Source: Mesostigma viride
Taxonomy: Eukaryota > Streptophyta > Mesostigmatophyceae > Mesostigmatales > Mesostigmataceae
DNA length: 64,000 nt
Assembly (NCBI GenBank): GCA_009746045.1
Contig: RPFO01000261.1
Coordinates: forward strand, 12,501 to 76,500
Direction of reading: 5' to 3'
Made by a program: the position numbers and the translations under genes. Under the pieces are notes generated by a model that was given only the letters and a program-made list of their open reading frames with translations, had not been told where the DNA came from and searched no databases. Numbering within the stretch: position 1 is the first letter of the stretch; each line of letters begins with the position of its first letter. Shown in pieces: positions 22,192 through 36,900 of the stretch.

Positions 22192-22476
22192 TGAACGCGC
22201 TTTTAGCTTTAGTGCACTATACACTAGCTAGCTCATCACGCAATTATTTGTTCCTACTACAGGTCGGCGCGCCGCAGTCTAGGCAAGCAAATGCACCCAC
22301 CTCGTAAGCCAAAAATATGCCAAAAAATACGCGAAAATACGCAAAAATACGCAAAAATACGCAAAAATACGCGTTGCGTATTAAAGTACCCCATTTTCAT
22401 ACGCGCCGCGTGCGTATCGCGAATAATACGCTAAATACGGCGTATAATACGGCGTATGACGCATCACTGACACACC

Positions 22477-24918
22477 TCATACCCCTTAACCGTCCCTCGA
22501 GCAAGGCCAGACTTATAAGCATGTGAATAGCAATAATGATGATGGCACTAAAATGCCTTACCAGCATTTTCTATGTTTCTCCCAGGTTAGAGTGTAAGGT
22601 TGACGCCAACCAAGCTAATCAACACAGCAACAACTCCTGAACTGCCCTACCTGAGATGGGCAACAAACTGGAACTATGGAGGGCAAGGAACCAAGGAGAT
22701 CATGGCATACAAAGCTTGCATGCAGTCAACCATGGTTGGCTCAGCACATTGCAGTCTTTTCACATGATGATATCAAGGGAAAGCTCAAATAAACCAATGG
22801 TGGTAGCTATCCGTACATGCAGTCACACAAATGCAATATCTCCAACATGATCGTCAATAAAACACTTCCTCCCCTGCACGATAAAATGGAAAGAAACCAT
22901 TGGCGGCCCTCCAGCGCATGAGCGCTGTGATGCCGCTGCGAAGAGAGGGTGCGTCACTCTCACACAACAAGAAGCGTCCATACGCACAACATCCTTGCCA
23001 GAACACGTTTTATGAAATGCCTTAAACCTTCCCGAGAAGATATAGGCTTCGACTGAAGCGGCCCTGACCACGACGTCAGCGAAAACAATCTAAATCTGCC
23101 AGGTATTCGACAACACCACAGCAAGCAACGGCGAGCTAGCTGGCGGAAACTGCCCAAAAAGAACGAAAAAAACTTCGAACGATGAGCTCATAGAAGAAAG
23201 AACTGATAGCACATAACATTCGCGACAAATCTATACCTGTCCCTCGCAGATCCCTCGCCCAGGCGCGCAACAACGGCCGTTCTTCCATGTAAGGTTCCGA
23301 CATGCACTGCGCAGGCCTGAAGAATTACTTACCGAGAATAGCCGAAAATGTAGCAAAAAGCACCAGTTTGGTTCGGAATTCAATGCTACCGATATTAATG
23401 CATCGTTTACGGTAAAAAAGCCCCCCAAAACTGCGAATTCGCTGCCGCTATCACGAATTCTATTTTATTCCGCGCGACAAAAAAATGCAGTTTACCCCCC
23501 ATGCCGATGGCAGTAAAAGAAAGCAGCGATATTGTAAACCAGCAACTTGCCGCCACAACCCAACATCATTAAATCATCGTCTCCAACATTCGAGCATTTT
23601 TTTTGCATTTATCTAGCCCTACATTGCTAGTTTCGCCTAAACGCAGTCGCCATGGCCACTTCCGCAAGGGGTGCGCGCACCGTGCACCCACTTTTCACTT
23701 CACGGCGGTACCGCGAATATTTTTGGCGCCAAAAAATTCGGCGGGCGCACGTCCCCTTAAGTGAGACAACCATAGCTATAGGTTAGATATAGACACTCCT
23801 TCCATCCCCCCACCTGTGACATGAGGATAAACTTGCAAGATCACGTGACACTGTCTATGTGTTATTAGTTAATTAATGATCTATTACAGAAGTCCGGCTG
23901 GCGGCACCATGGCTGCAGACATGGTACATGCACCATGCATGCATACTTTTTTTCACCACAAGCCGAGACACCCATATAGTGCATCATGTGTACTGATCAT
24001 GCATGAAACCTAAAAAATGTTTTTGTAGCATGTGGGGGGGGCATATGCCATCACAAAGCGGTCTCCAGAATTCCAACAGCCGTGTAGTTCAATTGCCCAT
24101 GCCTGGACGCCTTTGCATGGCTACATCACTCTCCAAGGTTGCGCAACCGCGCGGGCAGATCAGGGCTCTGGCAACCCTAGAGCGGACTACGACGGACAAC
24201 TGTAAAGTGCTAGAAGAATAGTTCTGCATCCACCATCCATAGCTCCCCATTGGGACCTTATGAATTGGTCAATTTGCATGGATCCACATAATGTTTCCTC
24301 AATCGTTGCGAGCCCTGAAGACTCCGTACCAACCGCTGCTGATCCTGAATGGTTTCCTTTGCCAAACCACGCAGGAAACGCAGGGATGGGAATCAGCATG
24401 CAGGGCATGCACGCTAGGCGCGTAAGGCTTTTGTCAGCTACCATGACGTTTTGGCGCAACAAGGTGGCACGATAGAAACTGAGGTGTAGGCCATGCTGGC
24501 ACACCCAGCCAAGCGGAACATGTGCTTCTTGCCAGGGCCCGGCAGTGCCAACCATCGGCAAGCTGCTACGCGCATTGCCTTGTTGAAAGCAGAAGGCGTT
24601 TCATGTTCAGCGCTCTCTCCAGTGTCTTTATCTCGCCAGGTTCAATCCATCCCTTTCATGGCGCCCACACCGTGCGTGCATGCTCCCATCAAGCAGTAGG
24701 GGGGGGGAAGGGCCCCATGCAGCAGGCCCCCCCTTGCGTGCGCATTCTTGCTAACAGCCGGCTCTGGGCCTTAGACCCAAAACGGTCGGGCAGTCGTGGC
24801 AGCATCTGCAGGGGCCAACTTGGCGGTGGCAAATGTCTCCAACTGTGGACAGGCAGTTGTACTGGTACATACCCTCGAGGGCCACACCCTGGACACTCGC
24901 TGCCCCGCTATCCTCTCG
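22477..24918. other. Intergenic or unresolved region
   Basis: Between the hAT-like element and the transporter gene. Minus-strand frames at 22.8-23.4 kb (for example one with CSGKDVVRMDASCC before a GTGAGA donor) might be exons of an unrecognised gene, but no domain supports this. No repeat array is present. Confidence 0.35.
23719..23737. promoter_or_regulatory. E2F-like palindromic site
   Basis: A T-run, GGCGCC and an A-run form a perfect dyad matching the palindromic E2F/DP consensus (TTTTGGCGCCAAAA). It sits in an AT-rich segment with start-like sequence on the minus side. A role is inferred from the motif alone; no gene is tied to it. Confidence 0.35.
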
Positions 24919-27900
24919 CTAAGATATCTTGCTAAACGGGTTGTGCTTCTTCTTCTGCTCCGAATGCTTGGGGCTGCTCTCCCCAACCGATGTCTCGCGC
25001 AGGTGCGTCGGTATGCTGTCCCGCCAGGGGTCCCTGCCACTCTCATTGAAAACACTGCGCGCGCTCGTGGGCGTGCGCACCTCCTCCAGCTCCTTGTCCT
25101 CCTTGTCGCTGTCGCTGATGTCGCTGATGGACCCCTGCGGCGAGTGCTGCGCACCGCCATGCTCCACGTCCGCACTCTCAGTCTGTGCTTTGTTCCATGC
25201 CGCCACCAGCTCAAGGTAGAGCACCTGCAGGTCGAGGGGGGAAGGGGGGGAAAGGATATGCGGCAAGAGGCCAGGGCACCACGGGTTAGCGCCGGTCAAC
25301 ACTGTGAACGGTAGGCAGGGCATGCGGCTCCGTCCTTGACAACCGTACCCGTATGATGTGCTTGCTACGTGGCGCACCCACGCATCCGAAAGCACGCGCA
25401 TGCATGCGGCACACCCACCGCAGGAACAGCGCGCGCGCATGGTGCCCACCCACCGTGTCGGTGGCCTCCAATAGGCCTGGGCACTCGGCGAAGCAAACAC
25501 ACACGGTGAGCGTGAGGCTCTCCACCAGCTGCAGCGCAGCCACACCTGCGGGGGGGCCCGGGGGGGGGGGGGGGCGGGGGGGGGGGGAAGTGGGGGTGGC
25601 ACGGGCCCAGCTGACAGGGACGCCGCGTGAGCATGTACACGGCTGCATTTGTCCGACATTCGTGTGATGAACCAGGCAAAAATCAATCATGGACGCAAAC
25701 CATGCTGTTTGGCAGGTGGGATGGTAGGTACTGAACACCACACCCTGCATTCCCTTGGCCGTCGCTGGTGGCCGCACACAGGCTACCATGACAAGCAACA
25801 GCAACAGCGTGACGCGGAGGGATGCATCAAAGGTGCTCTTTTGCGCGCGCCCCAACCCGCCATGTGGGGTGGGAGTGCCTCTTGTCGCCAACATGCCTCG
25901 CATGTTGCAACATGGGGCGTACAGGTGACGCACCTTTTGTTCCATAATACAATGGATAATTGCTGCCTTTGCTTGTCCTGTGGACCTAGCCTTTACCCTT
26001 TAAGTGACCAGCAATGCCGTTCTCTCTTTACCAGCCTGCCCTGCCACATGACAGATGCTGGCAGCTGTTGCAGCAGACTCACCCTGCGTCGCCCCCATGA
26101 GGAAGCAAGGGATGTAGACCGCCGTTAAGAACTGGGCGGTGCTGACGCCGTTCTCCGCACCAATGGTGATGAGGATCCAGCTGCACGGAGAGCGCCCCGT
26201 GGCAAGGCATAGGTAATCGCACGGAGTCATCATCAGACAGCAGAGAGGAGCTTGAGGAGCATGCGTGCCTGGCACGCCTCGCGCCCATGGACAGGAAAGC
26301 CAGTAAGGCAGGAAGAAACCATGGTGCCATGTGTGCTTGATAGTCGCAGTAGCAACATATCGGTGAGCATACTAGATAGTGGGGCAAGGCTGCTTGGTCG
26401 GCAAAACGAAAGACCCGTGCCCAGTTCCTGCCATGATAGCACAGCATGAATAAACAGGTAGCCCACTGTGCAGCTGCCCTCCCATGCCGCTAAAGAAGGA
26501 TCGTCACACCTGAGGCCTCCGCACGCCATTCCGACCAGCAGCCCGCCCACCAGCACGGTGGCGGATACCAGGTCGTCGGACATCATGGAATCTGCAGGCA
26601 ATGGGGCACCCGCAGAACAGCACGCGAGAGGCCATGCCAACAACATGTTAAAGCCACAGCAAGCAACTCCCTCCCTCCCTCCCTGGTTCCGATCTGTGAG
26701 TTCTAATCACAGATGCCAATCAGCCTAGCAATCAAGCGCCTACAGTACAATGGTTGGGCACTTGTGATGTGGGACAGGCCTTCCCAGGCAGGGTTCCATA
26801 AGACAGTCAAGTCACCCTAAAGAAAGCCAGGCTTGAGAGAGCCAGTCGAGTGGCAACTGGAGCTCTCCCGTGCCTTGCCATCTTGCAAACCTCAGATATG
26901 TGGGTGGCAGAGCATGCACACTTCCTTGTGCACAACCAGTTGCCCTGTCGTTCATGTGAACAGCAATCTGAGTCCTAGCCTAGAAGCCACGTACATATGT
27001 CCCTGTGGTGAAGGATGGAGTATGCGTCCTCTGCCGCGTCCGCGTAACCCTTGCCCTTCATAGCGATCTGCGCATACATGACCACATCCATGCGCATGCC
27101 ATGCAGCCAGGTCCAGCGGCACCCTCCCACCCCATATCATGCGGGGAAGGCCCAGGACATCCCACGTCCACATGCCACAGCGGTCACTGGATGATGCCAT
27201 GCGATGGGTGCGGTATGGGAGAGGCGAGGACTGCACAGTCTGTCTGGCACAGCACACAGAGCCCGTGGGAGCCATCAGCTCAGGCGATATGAGGGACATG
27301 AGTAGGATGCGTGAGGCAAGCAGCAATAGACAAAGGCACACAAATAGAGCAAATAGAGCAAACAAAGCAAACAGAGCAAACAGAGCGAACAGAGCAAACA
27401 GAGCGAACGGAGCAAACAGAGCAAACAGAGCAAACGGAGCAAACGGAGCAAACAGAGCAAACAGAGCAAACAGAGCAAACAGAGCAAACAGAGCAAACAG
27501 AGCAAACAGAGCAAACAGAGCAAACAGAGCAAACAGAGCAAACAGAGCAAACAGAGCAAACAGAGCAAACAGAGCAAACAGAGCAAACAGAGCAAACAGA
27601 GCAAACAGAGCAAACAGAGCAAACAGAGCAAACAGAGCAAACAGAGCAAACAGAGCAAACAGAGCAAACAGAGCAAACAGAGCAAACAGAGCAAACAGAG
27701 CAAACAGAGCAAACAGAGCAAACAGAGCAAACAGAGCAAACAGAGCAAACAGAGCAAACAGAGCAAACAGAGCAAACAGAGCAAACAGAGCAAACAGAGC
27801 AAACAGAGCAAACAGAGCAAACAGAGCAAACAGAGCAAACAGAGCAAACAGAGCAAACAGAGCAAACAGAGCAAACAGAGCAAACAGAGCAAACAGAGCA

Positions 27901-30900
27901 AACAGAGCAAACAGAGCAAACAGAGCAAACAGAGCAAACAGAGCAAACAGAGCAAACAGAGCAAACAGAGCAAACAGAGCAAACAGAGCAAACAGAGCAA
28001 ACAGAGCAAACAGAGCAAACAGAGCAAACAGAGCAAACAGAGCAAACAGAGCAAACAGAGCAAACAGAGCAAACAGAGCAAACAGAGCAAACAGAGCAAA
28101 CAGAGCAAACAGAGCAAACAGAGCAAACAGAGCAAACAGAGCAAACAGAGCAAACAGAGCAAACAGAGCAAACAGAGCAAACAGAGCAAACAGAGCAAAC
28201 AGAGCAAACAGAGCAAACAGAGCAAACAGAGCAAACAGAGCAAACAGAGCAAACAGAGCAAACAGAGCAAACAGAGCAAACAGAGCAAACAGAGCAAACA
28301 GAGCAAACAGAGCAAACAGAGCAAACAGAGCAAACAGAGCAAACAGAGCAAACAGAGCAAACAGAGCAAACAGAGCAAACAGAGCAAACAGAGCAAACAG
28401 AGCAAACAGAGCAAACAGAGCAAACAGAGCAAACAGAGCAAACAGAGCAAACAGAGCAAACAGAGCAAACAGAGCAAACAGAGCAAACAGAGCAAACAGA
28501 GCAAACAGAGCAGATCGAGCAAATCGAGCAGATCGAGCTAATCGAGATGATCAAGCAAATCCAGCAGATCAAGCAAATCGAGCAAGTCGAGCAAATCGAG
28601 CAAATCGAGCAAATCGAGCAAATCGAGCAAATCGAGCAAATCGAGCAAATCGAGCAAATCGAGCAAATCGAGCAAATCGAGCAAATCGAGCAAATCGAGC
28701 AAATCGAGCAAATCGAGCAAGGGGACCGGCAGCGCTCATCTTCCACCGGGCTGCAATGCCAACATGCAGCCGTAAACACGTGGCAGCCAATCATAACACC
28801 GCGCCTGCGGCAGCGGAGTAGCAGCTACTCGCATGACTGGCGAACACACAGGATCGCCCCCTCACCATGGTGAAGCTGTAGACGTTGCTGCGGCGCAGAA
28901 GCGAGTCCATTGCATCCGCTATGGGCGACACGGATGCGGCGCCCGTGGCGTGGCCGCTGTGCGCCGCCGCATGCAGAAGGCGCCAGCACCATGCCGTGCC
29001 AGGGTGGCATGGCATGTACCGGATCCCAAGCAAGACGGTTAGAGAAATGGCCAGCGCGATCAAGCGCGATGCCAAGGGATCCAGGGTGACACCAAGTATC
29101 CCATGCGTAGCGCCAGGTGGCACGTTACAAGATGCCACATGCAGCGATATGATGATGTGATGTTCACTGGTGTAAGATCCTGCTCCTATCTGTAAAAGGA
29201 TGAGGTCAAGGTGGCATCGCATGACAAGCAACCTCATTCTAAGACGAATGCAGGATGCCATCAAACTAGGTACGGCGGAGGAACACCGTTGCATCCACGC
29301 CCATGCAAGAAGCATGGGGACAAAGCATCATAGGTCTGCGTTTGTGTGCATCGTAGTGGCCACGCAAGGTCAAGGCTGTGTTTATTCCTAAAAGGTGATG
29401 ACGTGAGGTCCCTTCGCTGCATCGGACATCAGACATGTGACTGTGCATGCCCTTGGCTGGCATGCCGGACATTCTGTTATTGGGGGGGGGGGGCGTACCA
29501 GAGACGGCGGACATTCCTAACATTCTACTACGGGGGCAATCTACCCGAGGCGACAGGCATTCCTGACAGTACCACCATCCCAGCGGCGTACCTGAAGCGA
29601 CCCGTGATGACGCGCAGCAGCTTTGGGACAAACACAAAAAAGGAGCCCCTGGCCACAGAGCCCAGAGAGGTGGTCAGGGACCTGCATGGCATCCCCACAG
29701 AGAAAGGGAAAGGGAACACACACGCCATCGCATGATAATGCCACCACGCACACACGTACAACATAGGGTGTCAGCGTCATGCCAGCATGGCTTCATAGCA
29801 CGGCCACTAGGTCATGCCAACAAGGCCGATCACCCATGGCCGGTACACTGAAGCTGGGCAAGCGTGATATGGCAGTCAACGGGACACTTGGTTCCATGTT
29901 CCATGGAGAAGCTGCCCACCTCTCCACCTAGTTCTACCACCGGCCCAAACACCCCAGAACAGCGCCTATTGTTTCGGGCGCAAGGCGGGTACTCACCGCA
30001 GCAGTGTAGTGCGGATCGGGTGCACCGGTGCGCTGCCAAAGTACCAGGTGGCGCCCACGCCGGCCGCCACTGTGTGCGCGATGTAGTTGCCCACTGGGAG
30101 CGCCCAAACAGGCGAGGTGCGTGGGTGACCAAGCAGAGCCGAGGGTGGATGGCGGCGAGGATGGGTTGGTGGTTTGCGGAGATGATAGAAACGGGCAGCC
30201 TTTAGAAAGCACAGATCACACATGGGCGACTCACGTGGGGGCCCTCCTCATAAATTATCTACCTATATGAGCGCGATAAGGCTACCCTGGTGCCAGCTGC
30301 CATGATTGCCCATGCCAAGTAGACACTAGGTTCATTTAACAATCTGCACGGTACAGCCGCAAGTACAGATAGGCAGTGAGGGGGCATGGTCCATAACCTT
30401 TACGACGCGGCATGCGTCGGTGCCAGTGTGCATCCCCCTGGAAGAGGCAGTCGTGGGATGGAGCCCATGCCTTGAAGGCAGTCGTGGGATGGAGCCCATG
30501 TCTTGAAGGCAGTCGTGGGATGGAGCCCATGTCTTGAAGGCAGTCGTGGGATGGAGCCCATGCCTTGAAGGCAGTCGTGGTAATGCTTTGAGAATGCTGT
30601 CACTGCGGACAGATCCGATGGCTAGGCATTCAGCTCACCCCTGTCCCCATTACTGCTCCCACCCCCTCTTTCCCCTCCCCTTCCCGCATCACCCACTCCC
30701 TATGTTCTGCCCACATGGGCATACCAGTCATCTTGCCCCCCTCCATCTGCATCCCAAGCGCTGTAACCCCCCCCAAAACATCCACCCCAAGCACCCATAC
30801 CTTGCCCCTTGTATCCCAATCGCATGGTGACCCCTTCATCTGGCCACCTGTGTCACAAGATGACTGGCCGGTCCCCCGTCACCGCGCCGCTCACCTTGGC

Positions 30901-33900
30901 TGAACCACAGCAGCGGGATGGCCAGCAGAAAAACTGGCAGGATCCGGCCACCCCAGTTGTAGGCGTTGATGTACACGTTGACGACCGCAAAGAGCGCGCC
31001 CACTTGCAGCAGTGACCAGAGGATGGTGAAGAGTGCCAGCATGGGGTGGCGGGCCAGTATGCCACGGCAGGCCACCACATACATGCTGGCGAAAACGTCA
31101 CAGGGGGGAAGACATGGGGAGGGGAGGGGAAGCAACATGCCGCCAGTACAGGAGGCCATCCAGCCATCCGCGGTGAGTGGTGTGGGGTGATGAGTGCGGG
31201 GGCGTGAATGACAGTGCTCATGACCCTCAGCAGGCAGGGCCGTTGCTGCATTCAATACCCATGGGGCCAAGCGGTTGCGTGAGCACGCTTGATGGGGAAG
31301 ACATGCTGGGCTGCGTAGCAAATCATGCGGCAGGCGGCTAGCAGACCACATCTCAAGGGCGATGTTTTACCATGGTGGCGTATCCTGTGGGCAAGGGCAC
31401 CATCATCCCAGCAACAGGGGCCCCATCGCAGCATGGCATGCGCTGCGTACCGGGTGGGGCGCGTATTTGGATGCGAGAGTGGGGGCCACAAGCAGGGGCT
31501 ACCAGGTTGGCGCCGAACCCGCCCCCCACGATTGTGGGTAAACACGCGCGCCCCCACTTCAACTCTGTGGCCAAGTCATATGACGCCAGGGGGTAGCTAC
31601 TTATCAGGATCGCAGGTGTGGCTAAAGAGCCTTACCTTGAGCTCTTGCATACTTAGACTTGTGATTGTGTACCGGTGGCATGCATACGGATCGCTGGACT
31701 GCTATGCTTTCCACCACAAAGCCCTCCATAGCAATGAACACAGCAGTAGCCAGGGCAGGGCAGGGTACAGCAAGCCATCAAAGCGGGGCGTGGCACATAC
31801 CGTGTTGTTCGGTGCAAGGGGCGCCCGACGAGTGCCACGTAGATGAGGTGGACAAAGGCCAGCACGGCCCACACAAACGCCCAGCCAATGCTCACTGCAC
31901 ATTATGTGGGGAGGCGGGGGGGGGGATGGGCAACACAGAAAACCGGGGCAAAGTCAGGGCGGTAAACAGAAAAAAGGGGGGGAAGAGGGGAAGGGGGAAA
32001 GGGGGGCAAGAGGGGAGGACAGGAGAGTGGGGCGGAGGGGGGCGGGGGCGGACCGGCGGCTGCACGCATGAAGACAGCATGCAGGGATGAGAATGTGCAG
32101 GAAAAAAAAGGTGTACGTCACATGGGAGCAGAGAACGTACGGTGCATGAGGGCGCGGGGTTTCCACTGCGCGCAGCCAGCACCAGCCACGGTCCACAACC
32201 CCCCCGAGATGTGTGACATAGAGGGAGAGGGAGAGGTGATCACCGCCGCTACAGCGTTCCTAAATTGGAGAACTCTGCTGGACATCCAACACGTGGCGGC
32301 GGGTCCAACGTGCTTTGATATGCTGCAGCCAGGGTTGTGTTTGAGGCAGGGGTGTCTTTATTCGCTCCCCACGTACAAACACAGCTACACCGGGCGATGA
32401 CTGGGATGGAGCTGGAACCGAACATTCAACACCTGAAATCGGGTACTGTTGGCAACAGCCTGCTGCACGACATCTGCATGTGAGAAATGGCCCGCTCCCA
32501 CGTACACTTGACGATGCTGGTGATGGCGCCGCCCCACAGCAGCAGCTGCAGGTGGCACCCAGGGATCACCCCGGGAGGGCCCGAGCAGAGGCACGAGGTC
32601 ACGCGGGCAGGTGGGAGCGTGTGCGTCAGCGAGAATAGAAGCTGGAGAGGTTTGATTCCATCTTAAAAACACAACAAGTCAATGGCTACCCAATGCAGCA
32701 ATACAGGGTATGTAACGTGCGTGCTCAAGGCAGAGGCAGCTTGTCATTGCGAGACAGCAGAAAACCGCCCACGTGAATTTCTACTCTTGCTGCAAAACTT
32801 GCACAGCATTAAGCCGGCATACGCCAGGCCAGCCAGGTTTCCTTCCCACGGCAAACCGGCGCGCTGGATAATCCATCAACACGCTGATGCTTGCAACCAG
32901 GGAGAGCATGGGAGTAATTATGTGGTGTCACGCAAAGGGGAAAACCCTGCTCTATTACAGGGTGAAATTCATGTTATACATTATGTATGTAGTAGTACGA
33001 TGCAATACATGGTACAACGGGGTGTCAGGCATGGCACGCGAGTGCTGACCCGGTTGCACATGGCACATGAGTGCTGACAAGGTTGCACAGGGCACGCGAG
33101 TGCTGATCTGGTTGCAGCTGTCTGCAGAACCATGCAAACAGACATCCATGCACAAGCAACGAGGCGGTAGGGAACGCTGCTCACCTGGCACAGGACGTGG
33201 GTCCCTGTGAGCAGCTGCCGGGGTGCGAACCGCAGCGCCAGTAGGGAGAGGATGCCCACCCCAAACGGCAGCGCCAGCACCTCCGCAAAAATGACGGCGA
33301 TGTTTAACTGTCCCGCATGGCACGTGAAACAGGATAGGCAAGGTTGTGAGGCGATGGCATGGCTTGGCAACAAACAAAACGCAAGTTTTGACAGAACATA
33401 TGAGGCGAACTCTCTGAAACAACAATGATTGTTGGAGACCGCCTGGCTTCGGCGAAAAGCATGCCCTGCTTGGACCCCAAAGTAGCCATCATATTGATAT
33501 TCCATGGCAATGCTATTACAAGAGACAACCCTTGGTGGTGGAGTCGAGGACGCCGAGACGTCGATAGATGGTGCGGGGTAGGGGCGATGAGAACAGGCAC
33601 TGTCACCGACGGCAGCTGCACGATGCTTCCTTGGGCTGGCGGTATAATGCATCTCAGCTCCTTACTCCCACGTGGTGGCTGTGTCCAGGCTACACCGCGG
33701 TGGGCGAGGCGTGCGCTACTGCACATGCGCTCACATGTGCCAGGTACCTTGCGCCGCTGCCCGTAGAACAAGGACCCTACGGCGCAAGGGTGTGCAAATG
33801 ATATCACATGCACCTTGCGCAGCTCCCAGTAGACGGTCAGCTTCGGCTGCCCTGCATCGTTCAGCACGTGGTCGCTGCACACGGTTGTGCCGTTGACAGC

Positions 33901-36900
33901 GCGGAGCCTCGAGTGGCACTTGAACTGCACAGACAAGAGGTTGAGGACGAGACAAAAGGTGGAGGCAGAACAAGGCAAGGCATACGTGCTCCGTGCATGC
34001 ATGTCAGCACACATCCCTCATGCTTCAGTCCATCGCAGTGAGGGACTGCCAGTGAATACAGATTTTATACCAATGAGTGAGAAGGCCTACGTCAAGGCCA
34101 TAGCTAATCTGAGCATCTAGTCTAACTAGGCCACACAACGAGCCCACACGCAAAAGTAGCTGCAAAGATGCTGGCTTTGGCACAGCCACTGCCCTAAGTA
34201 GCCACCGACTTAAGGTGGCGCGCGCCAGCCCACTGCCCCACAAGCGCCGCGCCGTCCCCAGTCCTCAGTATTGCCGCCCCGTTCCCCAATACCCCCCCTG
34301 ACTACTAGTCGGAACTGCTTACTGCAGCCGCCCCTCCCCCTTAGAAACCTTCGCAGGTCAGAGATAGAAGGAGCGAGAGCTCACAGAAGGTAACCAGCGC
34401 AAGGGATGATCAGAATATGCCGTGCGAGCGTGCGTGGGCACTTAGAGGGTGAGTAGCTGGGTGTGTACATGTCTACTAGAATGCCTAGTATAAAGGTGCT
34501 GCGGTGATGGGGCTTGATGTGGCCTGTCTAACTGCTTGGCTGGCTGGCAAGGCTGGACAAGGGAGTATGAACTGTGGGTGGTATGGGGGGATGGGGGTGG
34601 GGGTGGATGCTTGCTGAGCTGAGAGGGGATGATGGAGCATTGGTCCATATGGCGCCTAGCTAAAACAAAGTGCAGGAAATGGGATGCGTTGGATGATGCA
34701 TGCTGTATTTTCCGCCAGCACCGGCTCTATCCTGACCCTGTCAGATGCCCCTGCTAGTAAAAAAAAAAATCAGCAGAGGCACGTGCAGGAGTGGGGTAGC
34801 CAGCCAAGGGGAGGCAAGTGCCACAGCAAGGGATGAGTCATCAAGGGATGAGTGCAGGGTCCACCATCGCTCCGCCATGCGCTCAAGCATGGCACAATAG
34901 ACTATGTACAAGCAAGGCTTGCACAACCAACAACCCACCGCATGACCCTGTGGCAGGCACACACGGTGGGCAGTCCCAGCAGCGCATGTGGGGCAGTTGC
35001 TAGAGGCTAACGCAGCATTTGGAAAGGAATGGGTGTGGGGATGACCGCAATCGGATGGGAGGAGTGGGCGGGTATCCGTGCAACCAGCAAGAGGCAAAGG
35101 CAGAGGGAGGGCGACCACGTAGACGTCACAGCCATCAAGTTTGGCACCCACCTGCACCTGCGCAGTACGGCAACGTGCACATACCCAGTAGAGCGGCGTG
35201 CACTCTACGCAGTACGGCAACGTGCACATACCCAGTAGAGCGGCGTGCCCTCTACGCAGTACGGCAACGTGCACATACCCAGTAGAGCGGCGTGCACTCT
35301 GCGCAGTACGGCAACGTGCACATACCCAGTAGAGCGGCGTGCACTCTACGCAGTACGGCAACGTGCACATACCCAGTAGAGCGGCGTGCCCTCTACGCAG
35401 TACGGCAACGTGCACATACCCAGTAGAGCGGCGTGCACTCTGCGCAGTACGGCAACGTGCATATACCCAGTAGAGCGGCGTGCACTCTACGCAGTACGGC
35501 AACGTGCACATACCCAGTAGAGCGGCGTGCACTCGGCGGCAACGTGCCCATACCCAGTAGAGCGGCGTGCACTCTACGGCAACGTGCACATACCCAGTAG
35601 AGCGGCGTGCACTCTACCGCAACGTGCACATACCCAGTAGAGCGGCGTGCACTCTGCGCAGTACGGCAACGTGCCCATACCCAGTAGAGCGGCGTGCACT
35701 CTACGGCAACGTGCACATACCCAGTAGAGCGGCGTGCACTCTACGCAGTACGGCAACGTGCACATACCCAGTAGAGCGGCGTGCACTCGGCGGCAACGTG
35801 CCCATACCCAGTAGAGCGGTGTGCACTCTGCGCAGTACGGCAACGTGCACATACCCAGAAGAGGGGCGTACACTCTGCGCAGTACAGCAACGTGCCCATA
35901 CCCAGTAGAGCGGCGTGCACTCTACGCAGTACGGCAACGTGCCCATACCCAGTAGAGCGGCGTGCACTCTACGGCAACATGCACATACCCAGAAGAGCGG
36001 CGTGCACTCTACGCAGTACGGCAACTTGCACATACCCAGTAGAGCGGCGTGCACTCGGCGGCAACGTGCCCATACCCAGTAGAGCGGCGTGCACTCTGCG
36101 CAGTACGGCAACGTGCACATACCCAGAAGAGGGGCGTACACTCTGCGCAGTACAGCAACGTGCCCATACCCAGTAGAGCGGCGTGCACTCTACGCAGTAC
36201 GGCAACGTGCCCATACCCAGTAGAGCGGCGTGCACTCTACGGCAACATGCACATACCCAGTAGAGCGGCGTGCACTCTACGCAGTACGGCAACGTGCCCA
36301 TACCCAGTAGAGCGGCGTGCACTCTACAGCAACGTGCACATACCCAGAAGAGGGGCGTGCACTCTACGCAGTACGGCAACGTGCACATACCCAGTAGAGT
36401 GGCGTGCACTCTACGCAGTACGGCAACGTGCACATTCCCAGTAGAGCGGCGTGCACTCTACGCAATACAGCAACGTGCCCATACCCAGTAGAGCGGCGTG
36501 CACTCTACGGCAACGTGCACATACCCAGTAGAGCGGCGTGCACTCTGCGCAGTACGGCAACGTGCCCATACCCAGTAGAGCGGCGTGCACTCTACGGCAA
36601 CATGCACATACCCAGTAGAGCGGCGTGCACTCTACGCAGTACGGCAACGTGCACATACCCAGTAGAGCGGCGTGCACTCGGCGGCAACGTGCCCATACCC
36701 AGTAGAGCGGCGTGCACTCTGCGCAGTACGGCAACGTGCACATACCCAGAAGAGGGGCGTACACTCTGCGCAGTACAGCAACGTGCCCATACCCAGTAGA
36801 GCGGCGTGCACTCTACGCAGTACGGCAACGTGCCCATACCCAGTAGAGCGGCGTGCAGTCTACGGCAACATGCACATACCCAGTAGAGCGGCGTGCACTC

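Larger units (their letters stand above)
19291..22469. mobile_element. hAT-like DNA element containing a LINE
   Basis: The ends match as inverted repeats CAGTGATG(G/C)GTCATACGC, a start typical of hAT elements, and are flanked by ACACACC (19284-19290, 22470-22476). That is 7 bp, or 8 with one mismatch; hAT normally makes 8. Both subterminal regions are crowded with TACGC/GCGTA motifs, as expected for transposase binding. The interior is mostly a later LINE insertion. No transposase was recognised, so it looks non-autonomous. The flanking repeat is low in complexity, which tempers confidence. Confidence 0.6.

Noticed and set aside
27139-28873. Open frames of 400-560 codons over the 9-bp satellite
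   Set aside because: The unit is a multiple of three and stop-free; the region lies inside a well-supported intron of the transporter gene on the other strand.
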